The notes beneath the pieces are model-generated. The model made no database searches, was not told where the DNA came from, and was given only the letters and a program-made list of their open reading frames with translations. From positions 62,001 to 126,000 of the forward strand of contig VZTJ01002651.1 in NCBI GenBank assembly GCA_013397795.1: a DNA stretch of 64,000 bases. Reading direction: 5' to 3'. The DNA comes from Orthonyx spaldingii (Eukaryota > Chordata > Aves > Passeriformes > Orthonychidae). Shown here one piece after another: positions 25,476 through 39,400 of this stretch (its first letter is position 1; each line of letters starts with the position of its first letter). Made by a program: the position numbers and the translations under genes.

Positions 25476-27175
25476 CTTATTTGTAATTTTTTTTAATGGA
25501 ATTGTTTGAAGAACAAGACATTCAAGTTCTGTTTTGAAGCAATATATGCCTTTCTGCATAAATGCTGTTACTAATATATGAGGACCCTAACTTTACAGAA
25601 ACATGAAGGATAGTGCTTTCAGGGCCAATTTTAATTGGTTTTTTCTCTCCCCCCCCCTCTGCTCCTGTGTATGTTAAAGATCTGATCAGAATAAAGAGGT
25701 GATTTGAAATAGATTTCAAAGGGCTTTGGATCAAGTCCTAATGTTACTTCATTTACAAGATGTGTTCCTTTGTTTGCATTTTTCAAGTATGACTCATTTA
25801 AATCTGGATTTTGAGTTCTTCAAAGATTTTTGTTTCTCAGAAATCCAGCAACCATACTGTAAGTGGCTAGAGTAAGATGCTGTTTCACTTGGTTGCAGTT
25901 TGAGGTATTCTCTGCTACTAGGTTGTATTTTGCATGCACATGGGTAGATGGGATGATCATTGCCTTCTATTTTCTCTGATTTCTATTATCTCAATTTTAA
26001 ATGCAGACATCAGCAACAGTATTTTTTAAGATGTTCTAAGTGATCCCCATTAAACATTCAGACCCTGAGGAAGGTTATTTTAATAATCTAACTCAGCATG
26101 CTAATCTGCTGTATGAATCTGTTTAAGTAAGATAATGAATGATGCCTATGGAAGAGGACAGTATTTGAAGTGTTGAGCTTTAGAAAAAATAGGAAAAATG
26201 TTTCCTTTCACAAATGTGGGACAGTCATAATTTTATTTGAAAAGTAACATCATTCCAGAAAATTGAGCTCTAGCAAGTCTTTGCAACTAGAATTCTTATT
26301 TGAGTCTATCAGTCATTGGGATTTTTTCCACTTTTCCTGTTACTTAAAATCAGCATTCAGGCTTAAAAATATCAGTTACAAAATTGGTAAGCATTAATTA
26401 AAATGAAATAAGAATAATTGAACTATACTATCTAAATGCTTAATATGTTTAAAATGAAAGGTTGTGACAGGTTTATACAGAAGTATAATCATGCAAATGT
26501 TGATACTTAAAGACTGGAAAAAGGTGTTGTAACTATTCCTTGGGATACATTGCATCAAACAAAGGTGTGGATGAGATGATGTTGGTTATGAAAGGGAGTA
26601 TTTTGGGGACGACTTCTGCAGCACTTTCCCCTGGATGCATCTTAGATGCCAGGCTTACCTGGCAGATTTTGCCTCACAAAAGCAATTCTTTAACAAAAAG
26701 GTATTAACTTTGTCTTCATATTTCTTTTCATGTATGATATCTGCTAAGCACGTCAGTGTAAGTATAGGAATAAAACTGTCCAGAGGAGCAGCTCTGGTAG
26801 CCAAGAGCTGTGGGAGTGCAGCTGCTGGTGGGGGTGATGCAGATGTCGGTGTGGCCCTGGGGCTCCCACTGTTCTTCCTTCTTGTGCCCCAGTTGTCCCC
26901 TGTCATGGTGCTCCCAGCTGTTGCCATTTGGGACAGCACAAGGCAGGGGCAGGTCCTGCTGCTCCCTTGTAAGTGAGGCAGGATCTGTCCTGTTAATGTC
27001 TCAGCCTCTAACCTACCCTCCCAGAGGCAGTAGGTAGTTCATTTGAGCAGAGCCATCCCTGGGGACAGGGCTGTTTGCCGGGAGCTGCCAAGCCCCTCAG
27101 AGCGGCCTCCACGCGAGGCCTTGTGCTCAGGGGTGAGTTGGGCCCTCTCTGAGGTGTTTTTCTACTCTGTAGTTT

Positions 27176-27188
27176 CACTGAGTCAGTG
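27176..27188. promoter_or_regulatory. Palindromic AP-1/MARE-like site upstream of the ABCB11 start exon
   Basis: CACTGAGTCAGTG is a 6-1-6 perfect palindrome containing the AP-1 core TGAGTCA, about 155 bases left of the exon acceptor at 27344. The read GAGTCA-G-TGACAT is also a poor IR-1. Function is inference only. Confidence 0.25.
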
Positions 27189-27343
27189 ACATCTGTCCTG
27201 TTATAACTTGTGCTGCAATCAGTGGTATTATCCTGGGATCATGAGGGCAAAGTGGGAGATTAACATAATATTGTTTTATATTCACAGAAAAATGTATGCT
27301 GATACTCTTCCTCTCCCCATCCCCACACCCCATCTCTTTTCAG

Positions 27344-27446
27344 GACTTCTGATTGAAGTAAATAATCATCATGTCTGACCCAGTTGTTCTGCGTAGCATC
27401 AAGAGATTGGGAGAGGATAATTATGCTTTTGACTCGGATGGCAAAT
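27344..27446 (+). CDS. ABCB11: ABCB11 first coding exon (start codon 27371)
   Basis: The acceptor is ctcttttcag before GACTTCTGA, so an upstream noncoding exon exists. The 27 bases before the ATG are 5' UTR. The ATG context is catcATGT. It encodes residues 1-25, ending GGCAAAT|gtaaga in phase 1. The following intron (27447-30590) contains a possible antisense coiled-coil relic (28270-29512), described separately. Confidence 0.93.
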
Positions 27447-30400
27447 GTAAGAAGTTTATTCTTCAGTTACCTCCTCATGTTATAAAGCATGTAAAATAGG
27501 TGGCAGGTGGCCTAAGTCAAGCAAATAGTATACAGAATACAAAGCAAATAGTCTATGGAATAAATAGTGTTCTGTGGTACCTGCTGTCATAGGTATGCTG
27601 CCCCCAAAACAACTTTTCTGTAAAAAACTACATATAACAATCCCTACTCATGGGCAATCTTTACAGGTCAAGTAATAAGTTCAAGGTATCTACACAGGTT
27701 TTTACACTCAGCACCTTTTGGTACAAGTAAAAGGCTTCTATTGAAGAAAAAAAAAAGTGCTGTCTTCCATAGTTTTTTTCCAGCAAACACTCATATTTGT
27801 AGTCATACATATATAAGGCAGAATCCTTATGAGCTAACTCTAAGTGAAGATTTGCATTCCCTCTTCTTATCAGAGCCTGTCGTCCTTTTTTCCATTTTTC
27901 CTTTGCAATGTGCGTTTTTCAATTCTGTCAGTCCAAATGCAGCAAGACTCAAGGAGAAGCATGAAGAGAAACTGCTAAAAATTTTGAGTTCTGTTTGTTA
28001 GACCTGAGAAAAGCAAAAAAAAAAAGAGGATGTTAAATATTTATGCAGAGCATAAAGTACAAAGAAAAGCAAAACAGTAGCCCGTAATGGAAGCTAAATT
28101 GCAATACAGATTAAGGGGATATGTCCAACTTCTGGGACAGAAAACTGTTCATCCCTTTCAGACATTTACTTTGAACTCCCAGGTAGCTTAGATTTATCTT
28201 GCTGGTTTGAGGAGTTGTTTGTCTGCTAGTTTGTTTTACACACTTGTTGCTTTTACTTGGTATGAGATTTTGGCAAAAAACCATCTACTGGCAAAAGACT
28301 GTTCTTCTTTTGACAATTGAGGTTTTGGGTTTTTTTGGCCTATCAAGTGAGTTTGCCTCCAGTTTCTCTGTTTCCTTGGAAATCCACTCTGTTTTCTGCA
28401 TAATGTAAGGAGCAGCTTGTTGAACTGCTAGAACACCTTTCCCAAAGCAGATGACGCTTTAAAACTTCACTGGGATTCTGCTGATTGATTTCATCTCCAG
28501 TGAGGTTTGCTTCAATAACCACCTTTCATACAAATTAGTTAGGATTAGCCCTTGAACACCACACCTGTAAGTGTAGTTAAGAGGCAGATTGACTTTGGAA
28601 CTTTTTTAATATAATTTTTCATCACTTGACTCTCATGGATCTTCTTCCTTGTGTGTTCTCATAATAACAGTAGACACTCAAATTCTTGCCAATGTTTTTC
28701 AGCTTTTCATTGAATCTCTGCTTTTTCCTTTTTCTTTTTTTTAATCTCAAGTTGTAAAATTTCTTTCTTAAATGCCTTAATTCCTCTTTCAAATTTTTTG
28801 CAGGAATTTAAAGGTAACTATATCTTTTTTCCTTTTGGGTTAATAAATTCTGTTATCTTCCCTACATTCTTTTCTTTTCTATGGAAATCATATTCTATGG
28901 TCTTTTTCTACATTTTCAGTTCTCACAGTGTGAACTGTTACTCATCTATTTTTTTTCTTTCAAATTAACATCATTCCAAATTCTTCTCCTGCTTAAAACC
29001 TGCTGGCTCACAGGAGTTTGCCTGCAACTCCTTGCACTCTTGACTAGCATTGCTATACTCTTGTTTCCCTCTTCAAATTCATAGATTAGGGATTTTTCAC
29101 ATTTGGAGAGTGCTTGTTTTGCTCTCTAAATTCATGACTCGAAGAGCTTTTTCACCAGGCTCTTGTTTCTCCCATTTTCCTCCCACTAGCCATTTCCTTC
29201 ATTTCTGGCAAAACACTTTGCATTACCAGCCTATAGAGAAAGCTTTCTCTCAACCCTAACTTTTCTGATAAAACTTAGAGAATCTTCCAGAAATGGTTTC
29301 AAACCACTACTGTTGTTGCTGCTGCCAAACTTCAAAAAAGTTTCTTTCTTCACAAGACAAAGGTTTTCTAACATCAAATGATACTTTTTAATAATAGTTT
29401 TACAATTTAGAACTTTTCTGGGAAATGTCTGGGATTCTTGGGATACGTATGCCCTTACTGAAATAGTATTTTTTTTACTATCCCAAAGTAACAGAGAGCA
29501 AAATACAACCACTAGAGTAATTGTTAACTAAAGCCAAATAAAGTTATCTTATTAACCCCCAAAAAGGAGATGTCATCAGCTGTTCCCTCAGTCCCAAACT
29601 CAGATTATTTCCATCTAACACTGTGTTCTTGAGAAATGCAAAAGCCTGGAGGTAATGGAAAAGCCTTCTTGCCCTGGATAGAAAAATGATAGAGGCAAAA
29701 TTTCTGGTTGTAGCGACTTCTTTGTACCCTCTGTGAATTGTGATGCAAAATTCCTCTGAAACAGCCCTGTGCATGCTCAGTGATGTGTCACTAGATGTGA
29801 AGAAGGGAGGGCACTGCTTGAAATGCAAACCATGGTTCTGAACTTACTGTTGAACTGGCAATTGCATTGTAATTGAGCAAGGTGCATATGCTCAGTGCCC
29901 ATAGGTTATCCAAGTTGTGGTGTAGGTATAACTCTTTATTCATTGTCATCTCAAGTGACATACAGCAAATATTTTCTACATCAGACCTTCTAATGACACT
30001 TTTTTGGAGCCTGACAACACAAGCTGTGCTTTATTATGTCTTTCACAACATCTTTTGAAAGGGGGCTAAATCCAGACCTTTTCTGGGGACTAAGGAATTG
30101 TTCTACAACCTAATTATGTCTTGTAATATGATTCCATTTCTCTAAGCTATGGTTCCTTAGACAATGTCCCAAGAGTAGACATCAGTGTGACAAGTTCATC
30201 CTACCCTCCAAGACCACAACTGCCCCTCTTGCACAGGATTTGCAGTCTCTAAGTTGTTGGCAGGCAGGAGTGAAGAGCTACCACTCCTCCTTTCAGGGAG
30301 CACGCATGGAGTGAGCATTAGCATAATATCCTCAAGGAGACAGCATCCAAGACAGCTTGTTGAATGTTAGCAAACACTTTGCAATGAGAATGACTTTTGG

Positions 30401-33400
30401 CAAATGTCCTGAATAATGTTTTTAGTGTAAACAATGTTCTGGCTGTATGTATTAGTGAGAATAAGATGTTTATAACTTAGGAATGATCAGGTCCCGTGGA
30501 GTTCTAGAGTTTATGTTTCACATGTCTGCAGAAGTTTATGTACTTTAGCCATAATCATTAACTACACTGTGCATTTATTTTCCCTCACAGGTAACAGCTT
30601 CAAGAAATCAGAGTAAGTCATGTACATGATTGGAGCAATCAATATTTCTAGGAATATTCAAAGAAGTTAATGTCATTGAATCAAATTGATGGAATATTTT
30701 CTTGTTTTTTAAAAAAAAGATGTTCTCTAGCAGCTGAACTGCCTTATTTGATACAACTGAAACAGGTAGACTAAAGCAGTCCTAGAAACCTTTAAAAACA
30801 TAAACGCCAGCAATATGATCTTCCTTCTGAACATGTTTTTGGTATGAAATTTTATCTTTATTCAGTGCTTTTAGTTTGAGAAATTACTTTTTCAGGAATT
30901 TTAATCCATCTCGATTAATTTCTCTTAAAACTTAACTGTGAGATTTTAAAACAAAAGGAATTATCTCAGATATTAAGACTTAAATGTAGAATTCTGGATA
31001 GTTAAAAATTGGGATGATTTCGAGAATTTGACCTTCAGCTGTTATCAGTGATCTGAGTGGGATTAAGAGCCTGCTTCTTCCTAGACCTTTGGACAACTCT
31101 GTAGCAGGCTGGACAACCTAATGGTATAATTTGAGCCAGCTGTTTCTGACACAGTGTACACAGTCTGGGAGCTACCCCTTGAACATGGAAAGTAGAGCAT
31201 CTCTTAATTTTTCTTGTTGTCAGGTTGCCCATCTAAGAGAGCACCAGCCCAGTATTGAAAGTCTACCACATCTTTCCACCTTGAAACCCAAGTTCTGTTG
31301 GACTTTCACATGTAACACACATATGATCCATGCATACCTGAAGAAAAGCTTCCTTTGGGCTTTCCAGGATCTGGTTTATGAAAACAGTTTATGACAAATA
31401 TAGCATGAATTAATTTGCTTCATTAAAAACCAAACCAAAACAACTCACCACAAATAGAATATCCCTTCTCATTTATCACTGATTGTACACAGCTGCTGCT
31501 GCTGATTCCTTGCTATGGGAACAGGACTTTTCTCTGTCTTAAAGAAATGATTAACCAACAGTTTGAGTGGTAGGGTTTTTCTTTAGCTGACCTCAAAGAA
31601 CCCACAATCCACATTATAGCAACAATATTTTGAGGAGGTGCTTATGGAACAAAGTATAAACCTTTAGAGAATTTTAACCTAACCTCCATTCTAGTCTCAG
31701 TCTAAAATTTAAAAGAACCATCAAATCACTGGTTCCAAAGAAATCTGAAAGGAACAGCTTGTCTCTTAAAATCCTGCCAAAATGTCTCAAATAAAATGTG
31801 ATTTCAGAGAAGTAACTCAGAGAGTAAAAGTAATAATGTAAAATCTTATCCTTTTTGCCAGAAATTTCTATGCATGTGAAGAACCTTTCATAGAGAAGAA
31901 AAATGAAAAGTGAGTTAAGTTCAATTCTTTATACTTTGCATATAAAACAAAATAAGTACTAAAATACAAGTTTACAATTTTATGTTTTCTGTTGTTCAAG
32001 GTCGTCAGATGAGAAAGAAAAAAGTGCTCGTGTGGGCTTCTTTCAGCTGGTAATGAAAGCAGTGTCTATAAATATTTGATGTGTATTATATTGTGCTGCA
32101 GAATAAGTGACAATAACCAATAAGGTTGTTTTGGGGTATAGCTGTGAATAAGCCAATCTTAAATCTTTTGGCCTGAAATCCTACCAAGAAAATTCAGTGG
32201 GAATTCAATAGAACCCCTTGCCATCTTGTCAGTTTGGTGTCAAAATTGTCTGTTAAACACATCATATTTAATCTAGATGTAGATACGTGGAAATGAGGTA
32301 AGATGCACAGCAGGGATGTAGGTGACCTTGGTTCATTCTTATTTCTGCCAAAAATTTGCTGTGTGATATTTGGCAGATAATTTAGCTCTCTCATAATTAC
32401 TCCACAGCTTTTAGAAGATTTGGTAGCAATGGAAACCTGTGGATGCACAATACCATATGGTATGAGTTCCATCTAGCCTTCGATGTAATTCCATAGGGTT
32501 CATCTACATTTTAAAATTAAGGTAGTCAGGAGTTCTCCAACCCAGCAGCATGCAGCTAAGAGGTCTTATTGCTTCTGTTGTGCACATAGTCCAGGCACTT
32601 AGCCTGTAATGTGTCCAAACTAGTATGGTCCTGACTGTAGTAGCAGGCTAGTGCAGTAACGTCCCTTGCACTGTGCCTGGCTAAGTATCTCAGCTCCTGG
32701 TTGGGTGGAGAGAACAGTCCGTGCCCACAGAGAGCAAGCAGAGAGGTTTGAATTCTGCAGCCCGTTTTGCACAGATATTTAACTCCTAAAGTGCAGTTGG
32801 TAAACCCAGTATGTTTGCTTCAGATGTGCTGAGAGATCAGATATTGCATATCTGTGCATTTTCTATGTGCTTTTTTTTTTAATCAAGGGAATTCCAAGAT
32901 TTCTTATGAGCAAGATTTGTAAAACAGTGCGTTACAGTTTTCTTCTTTTTTTTTATTTTTTGTAGAAGGACTTTTTATTTATTTATCTTCTGTGTTAACT
33001 GGTTTTCCCTTTATTTTGCCTTTGCCCTAATGTCCCTTTTCCATATGTGCTGTAAATTCCCACCCTTTCTTCTCTTAGACACATAATAGCACCTACAGAA
33101 CCTGGACAGGTTCTTCAGCAGGCTATGATTCCTCTTGACACTCCTATTTCAAAATGTATAGCATTTGATACTGATATTCTATATGGACAATTTAATCTAT
33201 ATATTTGCACCTGACTTCACCCTGAGAATCAGACTTCATACAATCATGACAAAGGTAACTTAAATCACTGTATCTATGCCGAGCTACGTGTGTGAAAGCT
33301 CTTTTCTATGCATTTCTCCCAGACTAAGAGGCTGTCTCAGCCAGTGCATTTTAGAGTATTAATTATGAGAACTTGCTCTGAGATTTTTAGTTGGTTTTCT

Positions 33401-36400
33401 ACCACAGCACCTCAGACTTTTGAGAAATTGGCTCACTATTCAGAGGCTCTACATAATGTCCTAAGGCTTTTCCCTCCCTTCGCTCTCTCTCTGTCCCCAC
33501 AGGAAATCTGCAAAGCAGACTATATATATGAATTATAGTTACTATTCTTAATCTCTTAGCTAGTTCTGGAAGGATGATAATGTGGAATGATATTGAGCTA
33601 TTAATGTTATATGATAATACATTCATTCACATGTTAAAAAGAAGCTCATAATAGTTTATGAGGCTATCATCACAGATGTAATTAGATTAGATTGGACAGA
33701 GAGATTTGTCTTCTTTCTATATTGAAGATAATGCTGAAATTTAAAGAGAATGTTTTTTTATCTGATCCGCCTAATTAATGATTTATCCTTATACAACCAG
33801 TATGAAGACTGCCTCTCAGAAGAGACCATATTTTTTTCTTCCCTCTTTAGTTTCGATTTTCGTCATCTATGGAGATTTTAATGATGGTTGCTGGTAGTTT
33901 CTGTGCTATTGTTCACGGAGTAGCCCAACCAGCTGTGTTGCTTGTGTTTGGTGCAATGGCAGACACATTTATTGAATATGACATTGAAATGCAAGAGCTT
34001 AAAGACCCAAACAAGACCTGTGTAAACAACACCATAGTGTGGATTAATGGTACTATTCATCAGAATGAAAAGAATGCTACAATAACATGTGGGTAAGTAA
34101 TTGATGTATTTGTTTCTTTCTCATTGTTATCATAGCTTGTCAGAGAATGCATTGCTATTGAAGGTCCTGTTCAGCCTAAATCTTACATTTTCTATTCGTA
34201 AGGTAGAAAAAAGAGGCACGGTTCTGGTTACGTAGTCCTGTTTCTGAGCTGGAGATATCATCTGGAGGGACAGAAGGTCAGCTTGGGTCTTGGTCTTTCA
34301 GTTATAGTTGTCATCAAGAATATTCTTTGATTATGGTTATTCTGATAACATATCTCTTACATATCTGAGTTTATGAATCTATTTTCTCTGATTACACTGT
34401 AAGTAATAATGACTGCAGGTCATTCTGGTCAGGACTTAGTTTTCGATAGGTGACTGCTGTCTTCTGAGCAAGTTAGCTAAACTTTTGTCACTGAGAGAAA
34501 TGAGAATTTCTAGAATGTAATCCATCTTAGTTTATGGGGGATGTCTGAGGCAGATCAAAAGAACTGCTCCATAAGACTGCCTGTTTCTTTCCATTAAATA
34601 TAATAAATGGAGTCTAGATAATTCTTTCAGATACAGATATCTGTTAAGGCCAAATTTGAACCTGTAACCTTTTCTAAGAATCGTTTCTTGGTGCATCATT
34701 ACAAGAGTTTTCTAATCTCTGAATGGCATTTCATTACATACTTAATTGAAATTAAAAGTTACTTGTCTAAAGGTCTCTGAAATTCAGAGCATATGGAAAG
34801 TGATTCACATTGTTAGATGTAGGTGACTGGGGCCAAATTATGTTGCTCCGGGCTGTTCAAGCCAGCCTTTGGAGATGGGCTGGCAGATAGAATACAGGAT
34901 TTACTACTGACCTCTGTACCTCTGGAGCAGCAACTACACACCAGGCAGGACACATTCATAGAACCATAGAATGGTTTGGGTTAGAATGGACTTTAAGGAT
35001 CATCTAGTTCCAATCCCCTTACTATGCACAGGGACACTTTCCACTAGACCAGGTTGCTCAAAGCCCGTTTAAACTGGCCTTGAACACTTCCAGGGATGAA
35101 GGATCCACAACTTCTCTGGGTAACCTGTTTCAATGTTTCACCATCCTCACAGTGAAGAATTTCTTTCCTCACAGTGAAGAATTTCTTTCTAACCTAAAGC
35201 TGCTCTTTTTCATTTTAAAGCCATCGCCCCTTGTCCTATCCCTCCATGCCCTTGTAAAAAGTCTCTCTCCAGATTTCCTGTAGACTCCCTGGAAGGTGCT
35301 CTAAGGTCTCCCCACAGCTTTCTGTTCTCCAGGCTGAACAACCCCAACTCTCTCAGCCTGCTCCACCCCTCTGATCATCTTCATGGCGTTCCTCTGGACT
35401 TACTCCAGCAGGTCCATGTCCTCCTTATGTTGGGGCCCCCAGAGCTGGATGCAGCTCTCCAGGTGTCACCAGAGCAGAGAGGCTAAGTCCCCTCCCTCAA
35501 TCTGATGGCCACACTGCTCTGGATGCAGTCCAGGACATGGTTGACTTTCTAGGCTGAGAGCGCACATTGCTAAGTCACGTCAAACTCTGTCCACTAACAT
35601 CCCCCAGTCCTTCTCCCCAGGGCTGCTCTCAAGCCATTCTTCACCCAACCTGTGTGATTGGGATTGCCCTGGCTCAGGTGCAGGACCTTGCACTTGGCCT
35701 TGTTGAACTTCATGAGGTTCACACAGTCCTACCTCTCAAGCCTGTCAAAGTCCCTCTGGATGGCATCCCTTCTCTCTAGCGTGTCAACTGCACCACACAG
35801 CTTGGTGTCATCGGCAGACCTGCGGAGGGTGCTCTCCATATCACTGTCCATGTCATTGACAAAGATGTCAAACAGCACTGGTCCCAATACCAACCCTTGA
35901 GAAACACCATCGGTCACGTCTCCACTTGGACATCGAGCCCTTGGCTGCAACACTTTGAGTGCAACCATCCAGTCAATTCCTTACCCACCGAGTGGTCCAT
36001 CCACCATGTCTCTCCACTTTAGAGAGAACGATGTCACGCAGGATGGTATCAAATGCTTTGCACAAGTCCAGGTAGATGGTGTCAGTCGCTCTTCCCTCAT
36101 CCATCAATGCTGTAATTCTGTCATAGAAGGCCACCAAATTTGTCAGGCATGAGAAACCCTTAGTGAAGTCACATTGGCTGTCACCAATCACCTCCTTATT
36201 TATCATGTGCCTTGGCACAGTTTCTAGGAGGGTCTGCTCCATGACCTTAATTATCATGAAAAATTGTACTGGATATCTGTGTCAGGCACCTGAGCTGTTT
36301 CCATGACTGTTTTTTGTCAGAGATCAAGTCAGGTGCATAGTGTTCCTTTTTGGTTTAAAATTTCAGTGTACAAAATTTTGGGTAAATTGAATAAAATTTG

Positions 36401-39400
36401 CTATCTGCAGGATGTTTTTCAAAAGTTGTCTAAAGGTGTAACCTATAACAACTTATTTCAAAGTAGATTAAATGCAAAAACAGCAGTTCAGTGCCCTTCA
36501 CTGACATTAGGAGTAATTCAGCACTCCTACTTGAGCAACAAAAGGAATTATCATTTCAGATTGGCAAGCTTATGGTAGAAAGTAATATTTGAATTGACTT
36601 TAGCAGCCCTCACTTCTCCCCATAAAATGCATTTGAAATCTGAATGTTATTAGTTGCTATAATGTCACAAAGGAAGCACATTCAACATCTAATGAAAACT
36701 TGTTGGGCAGCTCTTCTCTGAAACACCCTCTCACCTGTGTTGTTTTGGAGCATGCAGTCTGGGGGGGTTTCCCAGAGACTACAGGTCTGCTCCAGGATGG
36801 CAGAGCATTTTTTGGTACCTGCCAGCTCCCTGCCCCTGTGCAACAGGCAGAACAAGGAAACCAGCCATTAGTAATAGCCTCAATATTGGGAGACAATGCC
36901 TCTGTTAGCAAAACAAGCTGACTTCCACCTGGCCTGACTCTAGATTGAGGAAACACCAGATAAGAAATCTGTGAGAAACTTAACAACAGTATCACTCACT
37001 TCTTTTTTCCTTTTTTCCCCCTTTTCCTTTTTCAGGCTGCTGGACATTGAATATGAAATGACCAAGTTTGCAGGGTACTATGCAGGAATTGGTTGTGCCA
37101 TACTTGTGTTAGGATACCTCCAAGTCAGTATTTTGTTTTCTATTTTGATTTCAAAGTTTAAGTCACTAAATAATTAAGTTTATAATAATTATGTTTGTTT
37201 TAACTGCTTAGCTACTTATTTGAGCAGAACAGATGCTTTCTATTCTCATTCTATCACAGAAATATGTTAGCTCTGGCAATCTGAGAACTCCTTGGATTTG
37301 TGCATGCATACTTTGTGAAAGGATGAACTTTACTCACAGTGCAAGCAGTACTTGCTCAAGTGTGGCTACTATAGAATCCATGTGCCCTCTAAAAATAACA
37401 GCTGAAGGGCATGCAGATTTCCAGTAGACACCTCAACTGTGCTGAGCCCTGTTTGTATTACAGAGATTTAACAGAGCAATACTAGTGTAAAACTAACATT
37501 GGAGAACAATTGTACCCTATATATTCTGTAGTAATTGGTCAGTCCTTATGACTCAAGTGAGTCAAAAGCTTGGACAATTCCTGCATCGTCTGCTGAAGGG
37601 TCCAGGACTTTTGAAGATTTTTATAATCACAAAAATCACTTGTCAATCTCCTTCCTGAAAACTATCCAAGAATTTTGCTGAGGTAGGATGGCTGCCATCC
37701 CTGTATTACTTGCAGTTGTAGATGGAAAAACTTTGGTCCATATGGCATTCATGTAACAACATAAGTAATTTAACTTGCCTCTTCTCTCGTCCTATCAGAA
37801 CTGAGAAAAATGCTTGATCCAGAGGTTATATAAAATTTTTGGATTATTTAAAGATCAAAACAGCTATTATGTCTATGTAGCCAGAATGTATTTTACCTGA
37901 ATAGTAATTTTATCAATAGCATTTCCCATTCTAGCCAAATTGGTTTTTTCTGATTTGTTGGGAGTAGGAAGACTTTTCATTGCAATTTATCAGCTGTTTT
38001 GTGCTCTTCCCAGATCTGCTTTTGGGTTATGTCTGCAGCTCGTCAGATACAGAAAATCAGGAAAGCTTATTTCAGGAAAATAATGCGAATGGATATAGGC
38101 TGGTTTGACTGCACCTCTGTAGGAGAACTGAACACCCGAATTTCTGAGTAAGTAATCTAAAAAAAACATATGCTACAGAAAAAATTTCACAATTCCTTCC
38201 AAACACTGTGGAGTGCCAATAATCAGGCATTTGGCAAACACCGTTTAGTAGAAATACAGCTCTATTTGCGGGAGCAGTAACCAGACTGATTAGCTCCTCC
38301 ACCTTTGAACTAAGAACCAGAACTGTTAAACCACAATTATCTCCCTTTCATGCCTTGTCTGACAGTAAATGTGTGTGTGGGCGGGGGGGTTGGATGGGTT
38401 TTGGAGTGGGGTTTTTTTTTCAGTTTGTCCTCTCTTCTCCTTTTGTGCCCAGTCCTTTCAGAGTGATCTATAATTTGGCTACCAGTGCACACTCCCTCAG
38501 TCTGGAGATGTTGATTTGAACCCTTTCTTAATTCCCGGAAAGGAAAATTACATTGGGGCACATTTTGCTTCTGTTAGCTTTTAGAAGGAAAGAGTGAGCC
38601 TTGCTTAATCATTTGTTTAAAAAGATACAAGCTGGCAGCTGTGGGGTGAATATGATGACTATAGATGGCTTCCTGTTCTCAGTCATGCCTGCGTCATAGT
38701 CACATCTGCAGAAGATTTTTCTGTAGCTGGAAGGGATTTAATTTACTCATTGGTTTCTATTACTTTCTGTGGTGGTCTTTTTATGAAGAATAAATGGCAA
38801 GCTTTAGTCGCTGGGAAGAATTTCTTTGGAAAAAGTAGAAACTAATAATGTATTTGTCTAATAAATAACACTTAGTTCCCTTGTTTTTGAACAAGATTGT
38901 CCTGTGCCTACAAAAGCTTCCTGACTGCCAAAAACATTTGCTGAAAGAAATATAAACATGTTCTTTTACTCAACACTCTTACAACAGAGGACTGTAATTT
39001 CATTTGACTTATCAAGAAGCTTACAACTTTGCACTTTAAATCTCAAGGCCACTTGCTATAATTTATTCCAGGAGTTACCAGTAGTTCTAATCTCAGAGGT
39101 GAGGTAGTAGCCCAGAGTGGCAGAAGTACAATGACTGTTTTGCTTTAAGACAAGTTTTCTGTGCTGGTAATGCCTAAGAGAGAACAAATGAACTCTGGAG
39201 CTGCCCAGGGGCCACATGATGTCAACTGCTGCACCACTGTCCTCCATGTGATAGAACTGTCATGTTTTCCAACTCTTTCCAGTCATAAAGTAGCCCTCCT
39301 TGATTTTCCCACTCTCCCTCTCATTTAGAGAACAAAGTACCTGGTAGAGAGGAGAGAGGAACTGGGAGCTGGTGGAAGGTGGAACTAGAAGAGAGTTAGA

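Larger units (their letters stand above)
11087..27343. other. 16-kb intergenic stretch without recognisable gene
   Basis: This lies between the divergent SDR gene and the first coding exon of ABCB11. All longer ORFs here lack family resemblance and splice context. It should contain the promoter and any noncoding first exons of both genes, but I cannot place them. Notable contents are the assembly gap at 19255-19278, a GC-rich block at about 20480-20680, poly-A and T/G-rich runs near 22025, 21440 and 25440, and a palindromic AP-1-type site at 27176. Confidence 0.5.

Noticed and set aside
35567..36152. Plus-strand ORFs over the CR1 element
   Set aside because: Antisense shadows of the CR1 reverse-transcriptase region on the minus strand.
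36657..36995. 112-codon minus-strand ORF in an ABCB11 intron
   Set aside because: Composition and sequence show no protein family; it overlaps the pyrimidine tract of the next acceptor, and looks like chance.
38503..38520. Minus-strand GGGTTCAAATCAAC resembling a tRNA B box
   Set aside because: No A box at proper distance and no cloverleaf can be folded; chance match.
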